Shown here: one piece after another, positions 8,406 to 17,328 of the stretch
Position numbering within the stretch: position 1 is the first letter of the stretch
Layout: each line of letters begins with the position of its first letter
The notes under the pieces: generated by a model
Databases searched by the model: none
What the model saw: only the letters and a program-made list of their open reading frames with translations
Told to the model about the DNA's origin: nothing
Assembly: GCF_017940685.1 (NCBI RefSeq)
Contig: NZ_JAGAYD010000044.1
Span: forward strand, 1 to 37,918
Source of the DNA: Butyrivibrio sp.
GTDB lineage: Bacteria > Bacillota > Clostridia > Lachnospirales > Lachnospiraceae
Reading direction: 5' to 3'
DNA: 37,918 nt
Program-made: the position numbers and the translations under genes

Positions 8406-10289
8406 ATGAAAAAGAAGTTAGTTTCTTTGGTACTTGCATCATGCATGGTACTCAGCCTTGCTGCTTGCGGTCAGTCCGCTACAAGCACTGAGACAGCTCC
8501 AGCTGATACACAGGCTACAGAGTCTGCACCAGCTGATAGCGCAAACGCAGATGCTCCAGCAGCTGAGCCAGTAGGCGAGCAGGTAATTAACGTTTGCCTT
8601 GCTTCTGAGCCTGCATCACTTGATCCAGCACTTAACTCTGCAGTAGATGGTGCTACAATGATCAACCACCTTTTCTCAGGTCTTGCTAAGTGGGGACTTG
8701 ATGCAAATGGTAACCTTGAGCTTCAGCCAGACTGCGCTCAGGAACTTGTTGAGGGTGTTGAAAACGAGGATGGTACAGTAACTTACACCTACACACTTAA
8801 GGATGGTCTTACATGGTCAGATGGCCAGCCTGTAACTGCAGGTGATTTCGTATTCGCATGGAACCGTGCTGCAAGCCAGGCTCTTGCTGCTGACTATGGT
8901 TACATGTTCGAAGTTGTTGATGGCTATGCAGACATCTGGGCTGATGGCGCTACAGGCGATGAGAAGCTCAATGTAACAGCTGTTGATGACAAGACTCTTG
9001 AAGTAACACTTGTAAACTCTATTGCTTACTGGAATGAGCTTCTTGCATTCCCTACATACATGCCTGTACGTGAGGATGTTGTTTCTAACGAAGCATGGGC
9101 TACAGATCCTTCAACATATGTAAACAATGGTGCTTACACAATGACAGCATGGGATCACAACTCAGTTATCACTCTTACAAAGAATGAGAACTTTGTTGAT
9201 GCTGACAAGGTAACAATGAATCAGATCAACTTCTATCTTTCAGATGATGCTAACAACCAGCTCGCTAACTTCGAGAATGGTGACTGGCAGATGATCGATG
9301 ATGTTCCTACAAACGAGATCGCTTCTCTTAAGGAGACATATCCTGATGAGTTCGTAACAGCTGGTCAGCTTGGTACATACTATGTATGCTGGAACATCAA
9401 CGAAGAGATCCTTCCTGCAGGAAGCACACTTACAGGTGCTGACAAGGCTAACGCAGAGAACGAGATCCGTAACGCACTTGCACTTCTTATCGACAGAAAC
9501 TACATCGTTAACGATATCGCACAGGGCGGACAGGTTCCTGCTTCTTCATTCGTAGCTATGGGTCTTACAGATGCTGACGGATCACAGTTCTATCAGAACG
9601 CTGGCCCAAGCAGCAGCTTCTCTGGATACTATGATGTATCTGAGGCAGCTTACGAGGCTAACTGGAACGCAGCACTTGATACTCTTAAGAAGTACTACAC
9701 ATTTGATGAGGCTACTCAGCAGTTCACAGACTTCCCAAGTCTTGTATACCTCTACAACACATCAGAGGGTCACAAGGCAATTGGTGAGGCTATTCAGTCA
9801 ACATTTGCTGGTATCGGCATCACATTGAACCTTGAGAACCAGGAGTGGGCTACATTCCTTGATACACGTAAGGCTGGTAACTACTCAATCGCTCGTAACG
9901 GTTGGCTTGGTGACTACAACGATCCTATTTCATTCCTTGATATGTGGACAACACAGTCAGGTAACAACGATGTTCAGTTTGGTAAGGGTGACAACGCAAA
10001 CGTTGCTGCATACTCACTTGACATCACAGACCTTGGCTATGACACAAAGGTTGAGAACGGAACATGGTCAGAGACATATGATGTACTTATTGGCGACATC
10101 AAGACCTGCACAGACACTAAGACTCGCTATGAGCTTATGCACAGAGCTGAGGACCTTCTTATGTCAACAGGTTGCATCTGCCCTATCTACTACTACACAG
10201 ACCTTTACATGATCAACAAGAACGTTCAGGGCTTCTTCTCAAGTCCTCTTGGATACAAGTACTTCATGTACTGCACAATTACTGGCTGA
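8406..10289 (+). CDS. oppA: Oligopeptide-binding lipoprotein OppA (SBP family 5)
   Basis: 627 aa, longer than many OppA (~540), with AAGGAGG at 8393-8399. A lipoprotein signal peptide ends at the lipobox LAAC with Cys21. A Thr/Ala/Pro/Glu-rich linker (residues ~22-58) then leads to the binding domain. Family-5 solute-binding motifs follow: EPASLDPALNS, a DGLTWSDGQPVTAGDFVFAW-type segment, and a NEIRNALALLIDRNYI segment. The protein should be tethered to the outer face of the membrane and deliver peptides to OppBC. Being last in the operon with its own strong binding site, it is likely made in excess over the membrane subunits. The gene ends in a strong terminator. Confidence 0.93.
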   Translation: MKKKLVSLVLASCMVLSLAACGQSATSTETAPADTQATESAPADSANADAPAAEPVGEQVINVCLASEPASLDPALNSAVDGATMINHLFSGLAKWGLDANGNLELQPDCAQELVEGVENEDGTVTYTYTLKDGLTWSDGQPVTAGDFVFAWNRAASQALAADYGYMFEVVDGYADIWADGATGDEKLNVTAVDDKTLEVTLVNSIAYWNELLAFPTYMPVREDVVSNEAWATDPSTYVNNGAYTMTAWDHNSVITLTKNENFVDADKVTMNQINFYLSDDANNQLANFENGDWQMIDDVPTNEIASLKETYPDEFVTAGQLGTYYVCWNINEEILPAGSTLTGADKANAENEIRNALALLIDRNYIVNDIAQGGQVPASSFVAMGLTDADGSQFYQNAGPSSSFSGYYDVSEAAYEANWNAALDTLKKYYTFDEATQQFTDFPSLVYLYNTSEGHKAIGEAIQSTFAGIGITLNLENQEWATFLDTRKAGNYSIARNGWLGDYNDPISFLDMWTTQSGNNDVQFGKGDNANVAAYSLDITDLGYDTKVENGTWSETYDVLIGDIKTCTDTKTRYELMHRAEDLLMSTGCICPIYYYTDLYMINKNVQGFFSSPLGYKYFMYCTITG

Positions 10290-10311
10290 TCATAAATTAG
10301 GCTGGACATTC

Positions 10312-10344
10312 AAAGAGCCACGGGATTTCCCGTGGCTCTTTTTT
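10312..10344 (+). terminator. Terminator of the opp operon
   Basis: A strong GC-rich stem AAAGAGCCACGGGA/TCCCGTGGCTCTTT with a short loop is followed by further T residues to 10344. The 3' end of the convergent minus-strand gene is 32 nt away, so it may also stop that transcript, though the T-run on the other strand is short. Confidence 0.93.
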
Positions 10345-10375
10345 AATTTGTATGTGTAGATCATAAAAAGACTTA

Positions 10376-10918
10376 TCAGTTTTTCTTGTTGCCTCCAAGA
10401 TAGTACATCTTGCCATGCATACCTGATCCATTTGGATTGTAAAGACTCTTAAGAAGATCTCTTTTGGCCTCTTCATAAGCATCTTCATTTTTCTTGGTGT
10501 AAGTATTAAGCTCTTCACCAAGAGCATAGATCTGATGCTGCATAATGGCCATGGTCTTGGCCATGTTTTTCATGATCTGGAGAACAGAAGACTGGTTTTC
10601 AGTTATGAAGTTGCCCATGCGCTCTTCAGTTACCCTCATTGCATAAACATCAGAGAAGGCAATTACTGTATAGATGGCAGGCAGCTGCATAAGTAGTCCC
10701 AGCTCACCAATACATGCACCAGGTCCGATGATGCCAAGGAGAACTTCGTTTTCAGTTCCGTAGCCTACATATATTTCAGCTCTGCCCTGTATGATCTTAT
10801 AAAGATCAAGATTGACTTCACCTTCCTTGAGGATAAGACTATCAGCTGGGAAAGTGACAATGGCTTTTCCTTCATAGGTATTATCACCTATGGCGCTATT
10901 TTGCTTATTGTTATCCAT
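10376..10918 (-). CDS. Cyclic-nucleotide-binding-domain protein without HTH
   Basis: 180 aa. Residues ~20-115 form a cNMP-binding beta-roll (Crp/PKA-type): GEVNLDLYKIIQGRAEIYVG and GPGACIGELGLLMQLP. The phosphate-binding cassette normally reads GExALL...PRAATV; here the arginine position reads PAIYTV, so classical cyclic-nucleotide binding may be lost. The last ~65 residues form a helical, charged tail (EELNTYTKKNEDAYEEAKRD) and contain no helix-turn-helix, so it is not a Crp-type DNA-binding regulator. It diverges from the SulP transporter gene with only ~137 bp between starts. Its role is unknown; a sensor or adaptor protein is the most one can say. Confidence 0.75.
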   Translation of the reverse strand: MDNNKQNSAIGDNTYEGKAIVTFPADSLILKEGEVNLDLYKIIQGRAEIYVGYGTENEVLLGIIGPGACIGELGLLMQLPAIYTVIAFSDVYAMRVTEERMGNFITENQSSVLQIMKNMAKTMAIMQHQIYALGEELNTYTKKNEDAYEEAKRDLLKSLYNPNGSGMHGKMYYLGGNKKN

Positions 10919-10950
10919 ACCCGCACCTCTAATAGTTTTTTGTTAATAAT

Positions 10951-10979
10951 ATTATACATGTTTTTTGCATTTTCGTTTG
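10951..10979 (-). promoter_or_regulatory. Promoter of the cNMP-domain gene
   Basis: On the minus strand a -10 TATAAT (10951-10956) lies 17 nt from a weak -35 CAAACG (10974-10979). That -35 overlaps the -35 of the divergent sulP promoter. Confidence 0.5.
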
Positions 10980-11005
10980 ACGCTTTTATGTAATAAGAAT
11001 ATAAT
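10977..11005 (+). promoter_or_regulatory. Promoter of the SulP transporter gene
   Basis: TTGACG (10977-10982), 17-nt spacer, perfect -10 TATAAT (11000-11005). The expected start near 11012 leaves a ~45-nt leader before the ATG at 11056. Confidence 0.8.
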
Positions 11006-11055
11006 TACAAACTGTGTTAAAACGTAGCACTAAGATTGTTTTTGAGGAGAAGATT

Positions 11056-12699
11056 ATGAAAAAGGATAAGCTTAAACCGATGCTGTTTTCCAACTTAAAG
11101 AGCTATACCGGGAAGCAGTTTGTAAGTGATGTTGTGGCTGGAATAATTGTTGCCATCATCGCACTGCCACTGTCTATTGCTCTGGCTCTTGCATCCGGAG
11201 TAGGTCCGGAAGAGGGCCTTTATACTGCAATTGTGGCTGGATTTATCATTTCCTTCCTGGGAGGAAGCAGAGTACAGATAGCTGGCCCTACAGCAGCTTT
11301 TGCCACAATCGTTGCTGGTATTGTTGCTACAAAGGGAATGGAGGGTCTTGCACTTGCAACGATCTTCGCTGGTATCCTTCTGATACTAATGGGACTATTT
11401 AGACTTGGAACGCTCATTAAGTTTATCCCATATACTATTACAACCGGTTTTACGGCAGGAATAGCGGTTACAATTGCTATCGGACAGGTCAAGGATTTCC
11501 TTGGACTTACATATCCGGCTGGAACAGCAACTGTTGAAACTATGGATAAAGCCGCAGCCATCGTAAAAAATATTTCAACCTTCAATCTTCAGGCACTTAT
11601 TGTAGGACTTATCTGCCTGGCAATCCAGATTGTATGGCCCAAGATCAACCAGAAGATTCCTGGATCACTTATTGCAGTAATCGTTGGAATCCTGATGGTC
11701 AAGTTCCTTAACATGAATGTAAATACTATTGGAGACCTCTACGAGATAAAAGGCGCGCTTCCAACCTTAAAGGTTCCAGCCTTCAGCCTTTCAACTATCA
11801 GGTCTGTGGCAGGAGATGGCTTTACAATAGCTATTCTTGCGGCTATAGAATCTCTTTTATCCTGTGTTGTAGCAGACAGTATGATCAACTCACACCACAG
11901 ATCAAACATGGAGCTTATTGCACAGGGTGCTGGTAATATTGGTTCAGCACTTTTTGGAGGAATCCCAGCTACTGGAGCTATTGCCAGAACAGCAGCAAAC
12001 ATCAAAAACGGCGGACGTACACCTGTAGCAGGTATGGTTCATTCACTTTGCCTTGTACTGGTTCTTTTAGTCCTTATGCCTTACGCAGCACTTATCCCTA
12101 TGCCAACAATTGCTGCAATCCTGTTCATGGTGGCTTACAATATGTGCCAGTGGAGAACTTTTGTACATCTTGTTAAGACAGCTCCAAAGAGCGACACCAT
12201 TGTACTTGTCATCACATTTGTACTTACTATCGTATTTGACCTTGTTGTAGCTATTGAGATCGGCATGGTTCTTGCCTGCCTCTTATTCATGAAGAGAATG
12301 AGCGAGGAGTCAGGAATCCGTGGATGGAAGTACTATGATCCGGACGATGATCCTGATGGTCCAGAGCTTAAAGAGATACCTAAGCACGTAAGAGTTTATG
12401 AGATCAGCGGACCAATGTTCTTTGGCGATGCTGACCTTATAGCAGACATCAGTATCAAGGATTTCACAAGAGCGCTTGTTATCCGTATGCGTGGTGTGCC
12501 AGCAATTGATGCAACTGCCATGCACTCCTTTGAACAGCTCTATGAAAAGTGCAAAAACAATGGCGTACAGCTTGTATTCTCACACGTAAACGAGCAGCCA
12601 CTTAGCACAATGGAAAAAGACGGATTTGTAGAACTTGTAGGAAGAGAAAACTTCCTTCCACATATTGATGAAGCTCTTAAGAGAGCAGCAGAGATTTAA
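11056..12699 (+). CDS. SulP family anion transporter with STAS domain
   Basis: 547 aa from the ATG at 11056 (GGAG-type site at 11046-11049); an upstream in-frame start at 11014 would fall at the predicted transcription start and is rejected. The membrane domain (residues ~15-420) carries the SulP signature ALPLSIALALASGVGPEEGL, the segment GSRVQIAGPTAAFATIVAG, and the late motif AAIESLLSCVVAD. The cytosolic C-terminus (~440-545) is a STAS domain: VYEISGPMFFGDADLI, and ALVIRMRGVPAIDATAM with the conserved D-A/S-T region. SulP proteins carry sulfate, bicarbonate or C4-dicarboxylates; the substrate is not decidable here. No sulfate-assimilation genes are adjacent. Confidence 0.92.
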   Translation: MKKDKLKPMLFSNLKSYTGKQFVSDVVAGIIVAIIALPLSIALALASGVGPEEGLYTAIVAGFIISFLGGSRVQIAGPTAAFATIVAGIVATKGMEGLALATIFAGILLILMGLFRLGTLIKFIPYTITTGFTAGIAVTIAIGQVKDFLGLTYPAGTATVETMDKAAAIVKNISTFNLQALIVGLICLAIQIVWPKINQKIPGSLIAVIVGILMVKFLNMNVNTIGDLYEIKGALPTLKVPAFSLSTIRSVAGDGFTIAILAAIESLLSCVVADSMINSHHRSNMELIAQGAGNIGSALFGGIPATGAIARTAANIKNGGRTPVAGMVHSLCLVLVLLVLMPYAALIPMPTIAAILFMVAYNMCQWRTFVHLVKTAPKSDTIVLVITFVLTIVFDLVVAIEIGMVLACLLFMKRMSEESGIRGWKYYDPDDDPDGPELKEIPKHVRVYEISGPMFFGDADLIADISIKDFTRALVIRMRGVPAIDATAMHSFEQLYEKCKNNGVQLVFSHVNEQPLSTMEKDGFVELVGRENFLPHIDEALKRAAEI

Positions 12700-12705
12700 G
12701 CATTG

Positions 12706-12734
12706 CACCGGGGATGGTTCCCCGGTGTTTTTTT
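12706..12734 (+). terminator. Terminator of the SulP gene
   Basis: Perfect 9-bp stem CACCGGGGA/TCCCCGGTG with loop TGGT, followed by seven T. Confidence 0.93.
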
Positions 12735-12849
12735 ATTAAAAAGATAATAAAAATGAATGGAAAAGAAACTAAATATAATGAAATTGTATTAGAATATAAA
12801 TGTGATATTGATACTTATGGGTAGCCACGTTTTTTAAAGAGGTGACTGA

Positions 12850-15744
12850 ATGGAAAAAGCAAATAAAACCGGCTTTGACAGATATCTTTCTCCGTTACAC
12901 GTTTGGGCGCTTTCCTTCGGATGTGCAGTTGGATGGGGAGCTTTTGTAATGCCAGGAACAACGTTCCTGCCCTCAGCAGGACCAGTAGGAACATGCTTTG
13001 GGCTTATCCTTGGAGCCTTTGTCATGTTCATCATTGGTATCAACTATCATTTTCTGATGAACAGATTTGATGACTACGGTGGAACCCTTACTTACACCGT
13101 CAAAACACTTGGGTACGATCATGGATTCATGAGTGCCTGGTATCTGATGCTTGTTTACATAGCAATCATTTGGGCCAATGCATCAGCACTTGCGCTGATC
13201 AGCAAAAATCTCTTTGGCAGCACATTTCAATTTGGCTTTTACTATAAGATCCTTGGGTATGATGTTTATTTTGGGGAGATTTTGCTGTCAATAGTAGCTG
13301 TGCTTATCTGCGGATCACTGTGCATCAATTCAAAGCGCCTTGCTGTTTCAGTTCAGGTTGTTCTTGCAATTGTTCTGGTTCTTGGAATAACAGTGGTGGT
13401 AGTGGCTGCTGGAGCTGATCAGAGTGTTATGCACACAATTCCCGAGCCAATGTTCGCCCGTAATAATGGAACGCCTCTTCGTCAGTTCCTTTTCATAATA
13501 GCTCTTTCTCCCTGGGCCTTCGTGGGCTTTGAATCAATTTCAAACTCCACAGCAGGCTTTAAGTTTTCTGCAAAGCATTCGCTTCTGATCATGACAGCAG
13601 CTATTTTTACCTCTGTCTTTTCCTATGTTGCGCTGTCTCAGCTGGCAGTTAAGGCATTTCCAGATGGTATCACAAGATGGGATGAGTATATGAAAAGGCT
13701 TGGAGAATTTGACGGCGTTAAGGGCCTTCCGACTTTTTACGGCGCATACAGCGCTTTGGGAAATGTGGGCGTATACATTTTGGGAACAGCTGCACTGGCA
13801 GCTATTTTAACAGGCCTTATCGGTAACTTTATAGCCGCATCAAGGCTTCTTTACTCCATGGCTGATTATGGAATGCTACCAAAATGGTTTGGAGAAGTCA
13901 ACAGCGATTTCATTCCCAGAAATGCACTTTTATTCCTTATGGGGATATCAACTTTGATCCCCTTCCTTGGAAGGACTGCCATTGGGTGGATCATAGACGT
14001 CAACACCATTGGTGCTGCAATTGCGTACGCATACACTTCTGTGGATGCTTATCTTATTGCAAAAAAAGAGAAAAACACTGAGATCATGGTCACGGGAATA
14101 GCCGGGGCTGTATTATCTGTTCTTTTTATGGTCTATTTCATGCTTATCTTTGCAGATGGTATGTCCACAGAGAGCTACCTTATCCTGGCTACCTGGAGCA
14201 TCCTGGGATTTCTTTGTTTTAGGATAATCTTTGAGAGAGATGGTAAAAAGCGCTTTGGTAAGTCTACCATTGTGTGGATAGGTCTTTTGTTCCTTATATT
14301 CCTGACGTCCCTGATGTGGGTTAAAAGAGCTACTGATGAGATGACAGCACAGGTGGTCTCTGAGATCAGCTCATATTATGAACAGCACGCCGGAGGCAGG
14401 AGCATAAGCGAGATTGAGGAAACGGAAAACTATATAGCTGGCCTTCTTGCTCAGACTGACCTTAAGATCACCAAAAACATAATCGTTCAGATGAGCCTTA
14501 ATATCATTTCTCTTGTGATCATGTTCAGTATTTACACTATCATGTCAAAGAGACAGCATTCTGCAGAGATTGAGATTGCCAAAGCAAATGAAAGAAGCCG
14601 GGCTAAGACTGTCTTTTTATCCAACATGTCCCACGACATCAGAACTCCCATGAATGCCATAATAGGGTATATCGACCTTGCAGAGAATGAGGCATCGACC
14701 TATGAGGAACTGCAGGAATACCTTTCTAAGATCAAGGCCTCCAGTAAACACCTTCTTGCCCTTATAAATGATGTACTGGAAATGAGCCGCATAGAGAGTG
14801 GCAAGATGGAGCTTGAGCTGGTTCCGGTGAATCTAAAGAGCACAATGGATGATCTTAGGGATCTCTTTTCAACTCTTATGAGAGAAAAGAAGATCGAGTA
14901 CATTGTGGATACAGAAGGAATCAGCAATGAGTACGTGTACTGCGACAAGAACAGGTTAAACAGGGTGCTTCTAAATCTTGTGAGCAATGCCTACAAGTTC
15001 ACTCCTGAAGGTGGCAAGGTCACAGCTTCGGTAAAAGAAGAAAAGCAAAGGATAAAGGAAAAGGCATTATATGAGATAAGCGTAAAGGACAATGGAATTG
15101 GAATGTCCAAGGAGTTTGTAGATAGGGTTTTTGACGCCTTTGAAAGAGAGGATGATACGGCAGTAAGCGGCATACGTGGAACCGGCCTTGGAATGAGCAT
15201 TGTTAAAAGAATTGTAGATATGATGGGCGGAACTATAGATGTTAAGTCCGAAAAGGGAAAGGGCACAGAGTATGTCATAAAGCTTGAACTACAACTTCAG
15301 TCAGAGGAAGATATAAAGAAGGCAAAAGAGTCCCAGGCAAACAGGCCAAGTATCATAGATTTTACTGGCAAAACAGCTCTTTTGGTAGACGACATGCCAA
15401 CAAACAGGAAAATTGCAGTAAAGCTTCTTGAGCGCAATGGCTTTACAGTTGAACAGGCTGAAAATGGCCAGGAAGCAGTGGAGATTGTAAGAAATAGTAC
15501 CCCGGGGCATTTTGACGTTATCCTTATGGATGTCCAGATGCCACTTCTTAACGGCTATGAAGCCACCATGGCCATAAGGAGCCTTCCTGATCCCGTGGCT
15601 TCACAGGTGCCTATCGTGGCAATGACAGCCAATGCCTTCTATGAGGACATCCGAAAAGCTAAAGAAGCAGGAATGGACGGCCATATAGCCAAGCCAATAG
15701 ACGTAAAAAAGATGTTGGAGGAGCTTACAAGGATCCTTGGCTAA
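12850..15744 (+). CDS. Amino-acid permease fused to hybrid histidine kinase (transporter-sensor)
   Basis: 964 aa in one uninterrupted frame, with AGAGGTG just upstream of the ATG. Residues ~1-490 are an APC-superfamily permease: GCAVGWGAFVMPG is the helix-1 substrate motif, and about 12 hydrophobic segments follow. A ~53-residue polar loop (491-543, presumably outside) leads to another membrane helix (544-564). Next come a short coiled linker, a dimerisation box MSHDIRTPMNAIIGY with His595, and a catalytic domain with N-box NAYKF, G1 DNGIGM and G2 GTGLGM. A receiver domain completes it, with acidic pair D847/D848, phospho-acceptor Asp894 (LMDVQMP), Thr926 and Lys948. There is no DNA-binding output domain and no separate response regulator next door, so phosphate probably goes to a distant partner or the receiver acts by interaction. 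The design recalls CbrA (a sodium/solute symporter fused to a kinase) but with a different transporter family. The ligand is unknown. Confidence 0.92.
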   Translation: MEKANKTGFDRYLSPLHVWALSFGCAVGWGAFVMPGTTFLPSAGPVGTCFGLILGAFVMFIIGINYHFLMNRFDDYGGTLTYTVKTLGYDHGFMSAWYLMLVYIAIIWANASALALISKNLFGSTFQFGFYYKILGYDVYFGEILLSIVAVLICGSLCINSKRLAVSVQVVLAIVLVLGITVVVVAAGADQSVMHTIPEPMFARNNGTPLRQFLFIIALSPWAFVGFESISNSTAGFKFSAKHSLLIMTAAIFTSVFSYVALSQLAVKAFPDGITRWDEYMKRLGEFDGVKGLPTFYGAYSALGNVGVYILGTAALAAILTGLIGNFIAASRLLYSMADYGMLPKWFGEVNSDFIPRNALLFLMGISTLIPFLGRTAIGWIIDVNTIGAAIAYAYTSVDAYLIAKKEKNTEIMVTGIAGAVLSVLFMVYFMLIFADGMSTESYLILATWSILGFLCFRIIFERDGKKRFGKSTIVWIGLLFLIFLTSLMWVKRATDEMTAQVVSEISSYYEQHAGGRSISEIEETENYIAGLLAQTDLKITKNIIVQMSLNIISLVIMFSIYTIMSKRQHSAEIEIAKANERSRAKTVFLSNMSHDIRTPMNAIIGYIDLAENEASTYEELQEYLSKIKASSKHLLALINDVLEMSRIESGKMELELVPVNLKSTMDDLRDLFSTLMREKKIEYIVDTEGISNEYVYCDKNRLNRVLLNLVSNAYKFTPEGGKVTASVKEEKQRIKEKALYEISVKDNGIGMSKEFVDRVFDAFEREDDTAVSGIRGTGLGMSIVKRIVDMMGGTIDVKSEKGKGTEYVIKLELQLQSEEDIKKAKESQANRPSIIDFTGKTALLVDDMPTNRKIAVKLLERNGFTVEQAENGQEAVEIVRNSTPGHFDVILMDVQMPLLNGYEATMAIRSLPDPVASQVPIVAMTANAFYEDIRKAKEAGMDGHIAKPIDVKKMLEELTRILG

Positions 15745-15747
15745 ATG

Positions 15748-15777
15748 TTTACTTGAAAACACAATATATGGTATAAT
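15748..15777 (+). promoter_or_regulatory. Promoter of phoH
   Basis: -35 TTTACT (15748-15753), 18-nt spacer, -10 TATAAT (15772-15777). It begins right after the stop codon of the permease-kinase gene. Confidence 0.55.
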
Positions 15778-15814
15778 GTGTTTACAAGTCATACAAATAG
15801 AGGGGGATCTACGC

Positions 15815-17200
15815 ATGAAGAAGATCTACGTACTGGACACCAACGTTTTGATTCAGGCACCTCACGCTCTGAAGTGTTTTGATGATAACGAGGTCGTTCT
15901 TCCGCTGGTAGTCTTGGAGGAGCTTGATACTCACAAGAGAGATGAGGGTGAGAGAGGAGCTAATGTCAGAGAAGCTATCAGGATCTTAGAGCAGCTGCGT
16001 GGCGCAGGAGATCTGGTAGCTGGTGTGGAGCTTGATAATGGAGGGCTTCTCAGGGTTGAGAAGAACTTCAAGGATGTGGAGCTTCCCAAGGATATGGCAG
16101 ACTATAAGTCTGACAACCGCATACTTAAGGTGTGCAAGGGACTTAAAGAGACTAGTAAGGAACAGGTAATTCTTGTTACCAAGGACATTCTGATGCGTAT
16201 AAAGGCTCAGCTCCTTGGCATTAAATCAGAGGATTTCACAACCGAGCAGGTTGCAGGAGAAGGAGATCAGTACAGCGGCAGGATTGATGTGTATGCCCCT
16301 GAAGATGTATTTAAGGATTTCAAGAAAAAAGGCATTCCGGTAGACAAGGTTTACTGCTGTGATGAAGATGGCAATAAATATGCTCCGGAGCTTTATGAGA
16401 ACGAATTTGTAATAGTAAGAGCAGATCAGTCACTTTCCAAGACTCAGATGGGAAGAGTTTCAAAGGGCATGATCAAAAAGCTCGAGTACGAAAAGAGCCA
16501 GCCTTACGGCGTTAAGCCAAGAAATGCCGGTCAGTACTTCCTTCAGGAAGCCCTGATGCAGCCAGCTGACGTGGCTCCCCTTGTAATAGTCAAGGGTATG
16601 GCAGGAACGGCCAAGACCTTCTACTCACTAGCTGTAGGACTTGAGAAGATGATCAACCGCCCAACAGGTGAGTACAGAAGAATCCTTGTGTGCAGACCAA
16701 ATTCCCAGTTTGATGACGACATCGGATTTTTACCTGGTGATGAGCAGGAGAAGATTTCACCACTTATGAGGCCTATCATAGATAACCTTGAGCAGCTTAT
16801 CGACTCCAACGAGGAGGAGAGATACAAGGATGAAAAAGAGCTTCAGGGCAAGACTGATGAAGTCTTTGAAAGAGGTATAGTTCAGTGTGAGGCCCTAAAC
16901 TTCATCAGAGGCCGTTCCATCTTAAAGACCTACCTCATCATTGATGAAGCCCAGAACATGACACCTACTCAGGCAAAGGGTATCATTACAAGAGCAGGTA
17001 AGGACACCAAGATCATCCTTCTTGGAGATCCTAACCAGATCGACAGACCTTTCCTTGATGAGAGGACCAACGGACTTTCTTATGCATCAGAGCATATGAA
17101 GGGGAGCCCCTTTGCATGGCAGATATCTCTTTCTGCATCAGAGTGTGAGCGAAGCCTCCTTGCTATGGATGCTATTGAGAGAATGAGAGATAAGGGCTAA
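15815..17200 (+). CDS. phoH: PhoH family ATPase with N-terminal PIN domain
   Basis: 461 aa from the ATG at 15815, preceded by the purine-rich AGAGGGGGA; a start 26 codons upstream would lie inside the preceding gene and promoter and is rejected. The N-terminus is a PIN-type nuclease domain (YVLDTNVLIQAP with the first acidic residue; further acids in VVLEELD and in the region of DYKSDNRIL). The C-terminal half is a PhoH helicase-like ATPase: Walker A GMAGTAKT, VCRPNSQFDDDIGFLPGD, Walker B LIIDEAQNMTP, and LLGDPNQID. This is the PhoH2/YlaK arrangement, linked in other bacteria to RNA unwinding and cleavage. It stands alone with its own promoter and terminator. Confidence 0.92.
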   Translation: MKKIYVLDTNVLIQAPHALKCFDDNEVVLPLVVLEELDTHKRDEGERGANVREAIRILEQLRGAGDLVAGVELDNGGLLRVEKNFKDVELPKDMADYKSDNRILKVCKGLKETSKEQVILVTKDILMRIKAQLLGIKSEDFTTEQVAGEGDQYSGRIDVYAPEDVFKDFKKKGIPVDKVYCCDEDGNKYAPELYENEFVIVRADQSLSKTQMGRVSKGMIKKLEYEKSQPYGVKPRNAGQYFLQEALMQPADVAPLVIVKGMAGTAKTFYSLAVGLEKMINRPTGEYRRILVCRPNSQFDDDIGFLPGDEQEKISPLMRPIIDNLEQLIDSNEEERYKDEKELQGKTDEVFERGIVQCEALNFIRGRSILKTYLIIDEAQNMTPTQAKGIITRAGKDTKIILLGDPNQIDRPFLDERTNGLSYASEHMKGSPFAWQISLSASECERSLLAMDAIERMRDKG

Positions 17201-17212
17201 ATATAGCTATTT

Positions 17213-17249
17213 ACTGGCACTGCGATGCTTTCGCAGTGCCAGTTTTTTT
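17213..17249 (+). terminator. Terminator of phoH
   Basis: Perfect 13-bp stem ACTGGCACTGCGA/TCGCAGTGCCAGT with a 5-nt loop, then seven T. Confidence 0.95.
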
Positions 17250-17253
17250 GTGC

Positions 17254-17282
17254 TTGACAGCTTGGTCTATTGGGTATAAACT
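17254..17282 (+). promoter_or_regulatory. Promoter of the blaI-like operon
   Basis: Perfect -35 TTGACA (17254-17259) with TAAACT (17277-17282) 17 nt downstream; an alternative TATAAA is only 15 nt away. It is overlapped by the left arm of the dyad at 17262. Confidence 0.7.
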
Positions 17283-17313
17283 AAACTTGTCAAGTCGATA
17301 TCGAATAGACCAA
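17262..17313. promoter_or_regulatory. Dyad operator region in front of the blaI-like gene
   Basis: Ten-bp inverted repeats TTGGTCTATT (17262-17271) and AATAGACCAA (17304-17313) have centres 42 bp apart, about four helical turns. The left arm sits in the promoter spacer and the right arm lies 15 bp before the start codon. Between them is a perfect 10-bp palindrome TCGATATCGA (17295-17304), and CTTGTCAAG (17286-17294). A BlaI-type dimer pair acting here is a reasonable inference; the sequence does not match the TACAnnTGTA consensus of classical BlaI/MecI. Confidence 0.6.
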
Positions 17314-17328
17314 CGGAGATAATTAACT

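Noticed and set aside
17262-17313. Classical BlaI/MecI box (TACAnnTGTA)
   Set aside because: The dyad here has a different sequence; only its position fits a BlaI-type operator.
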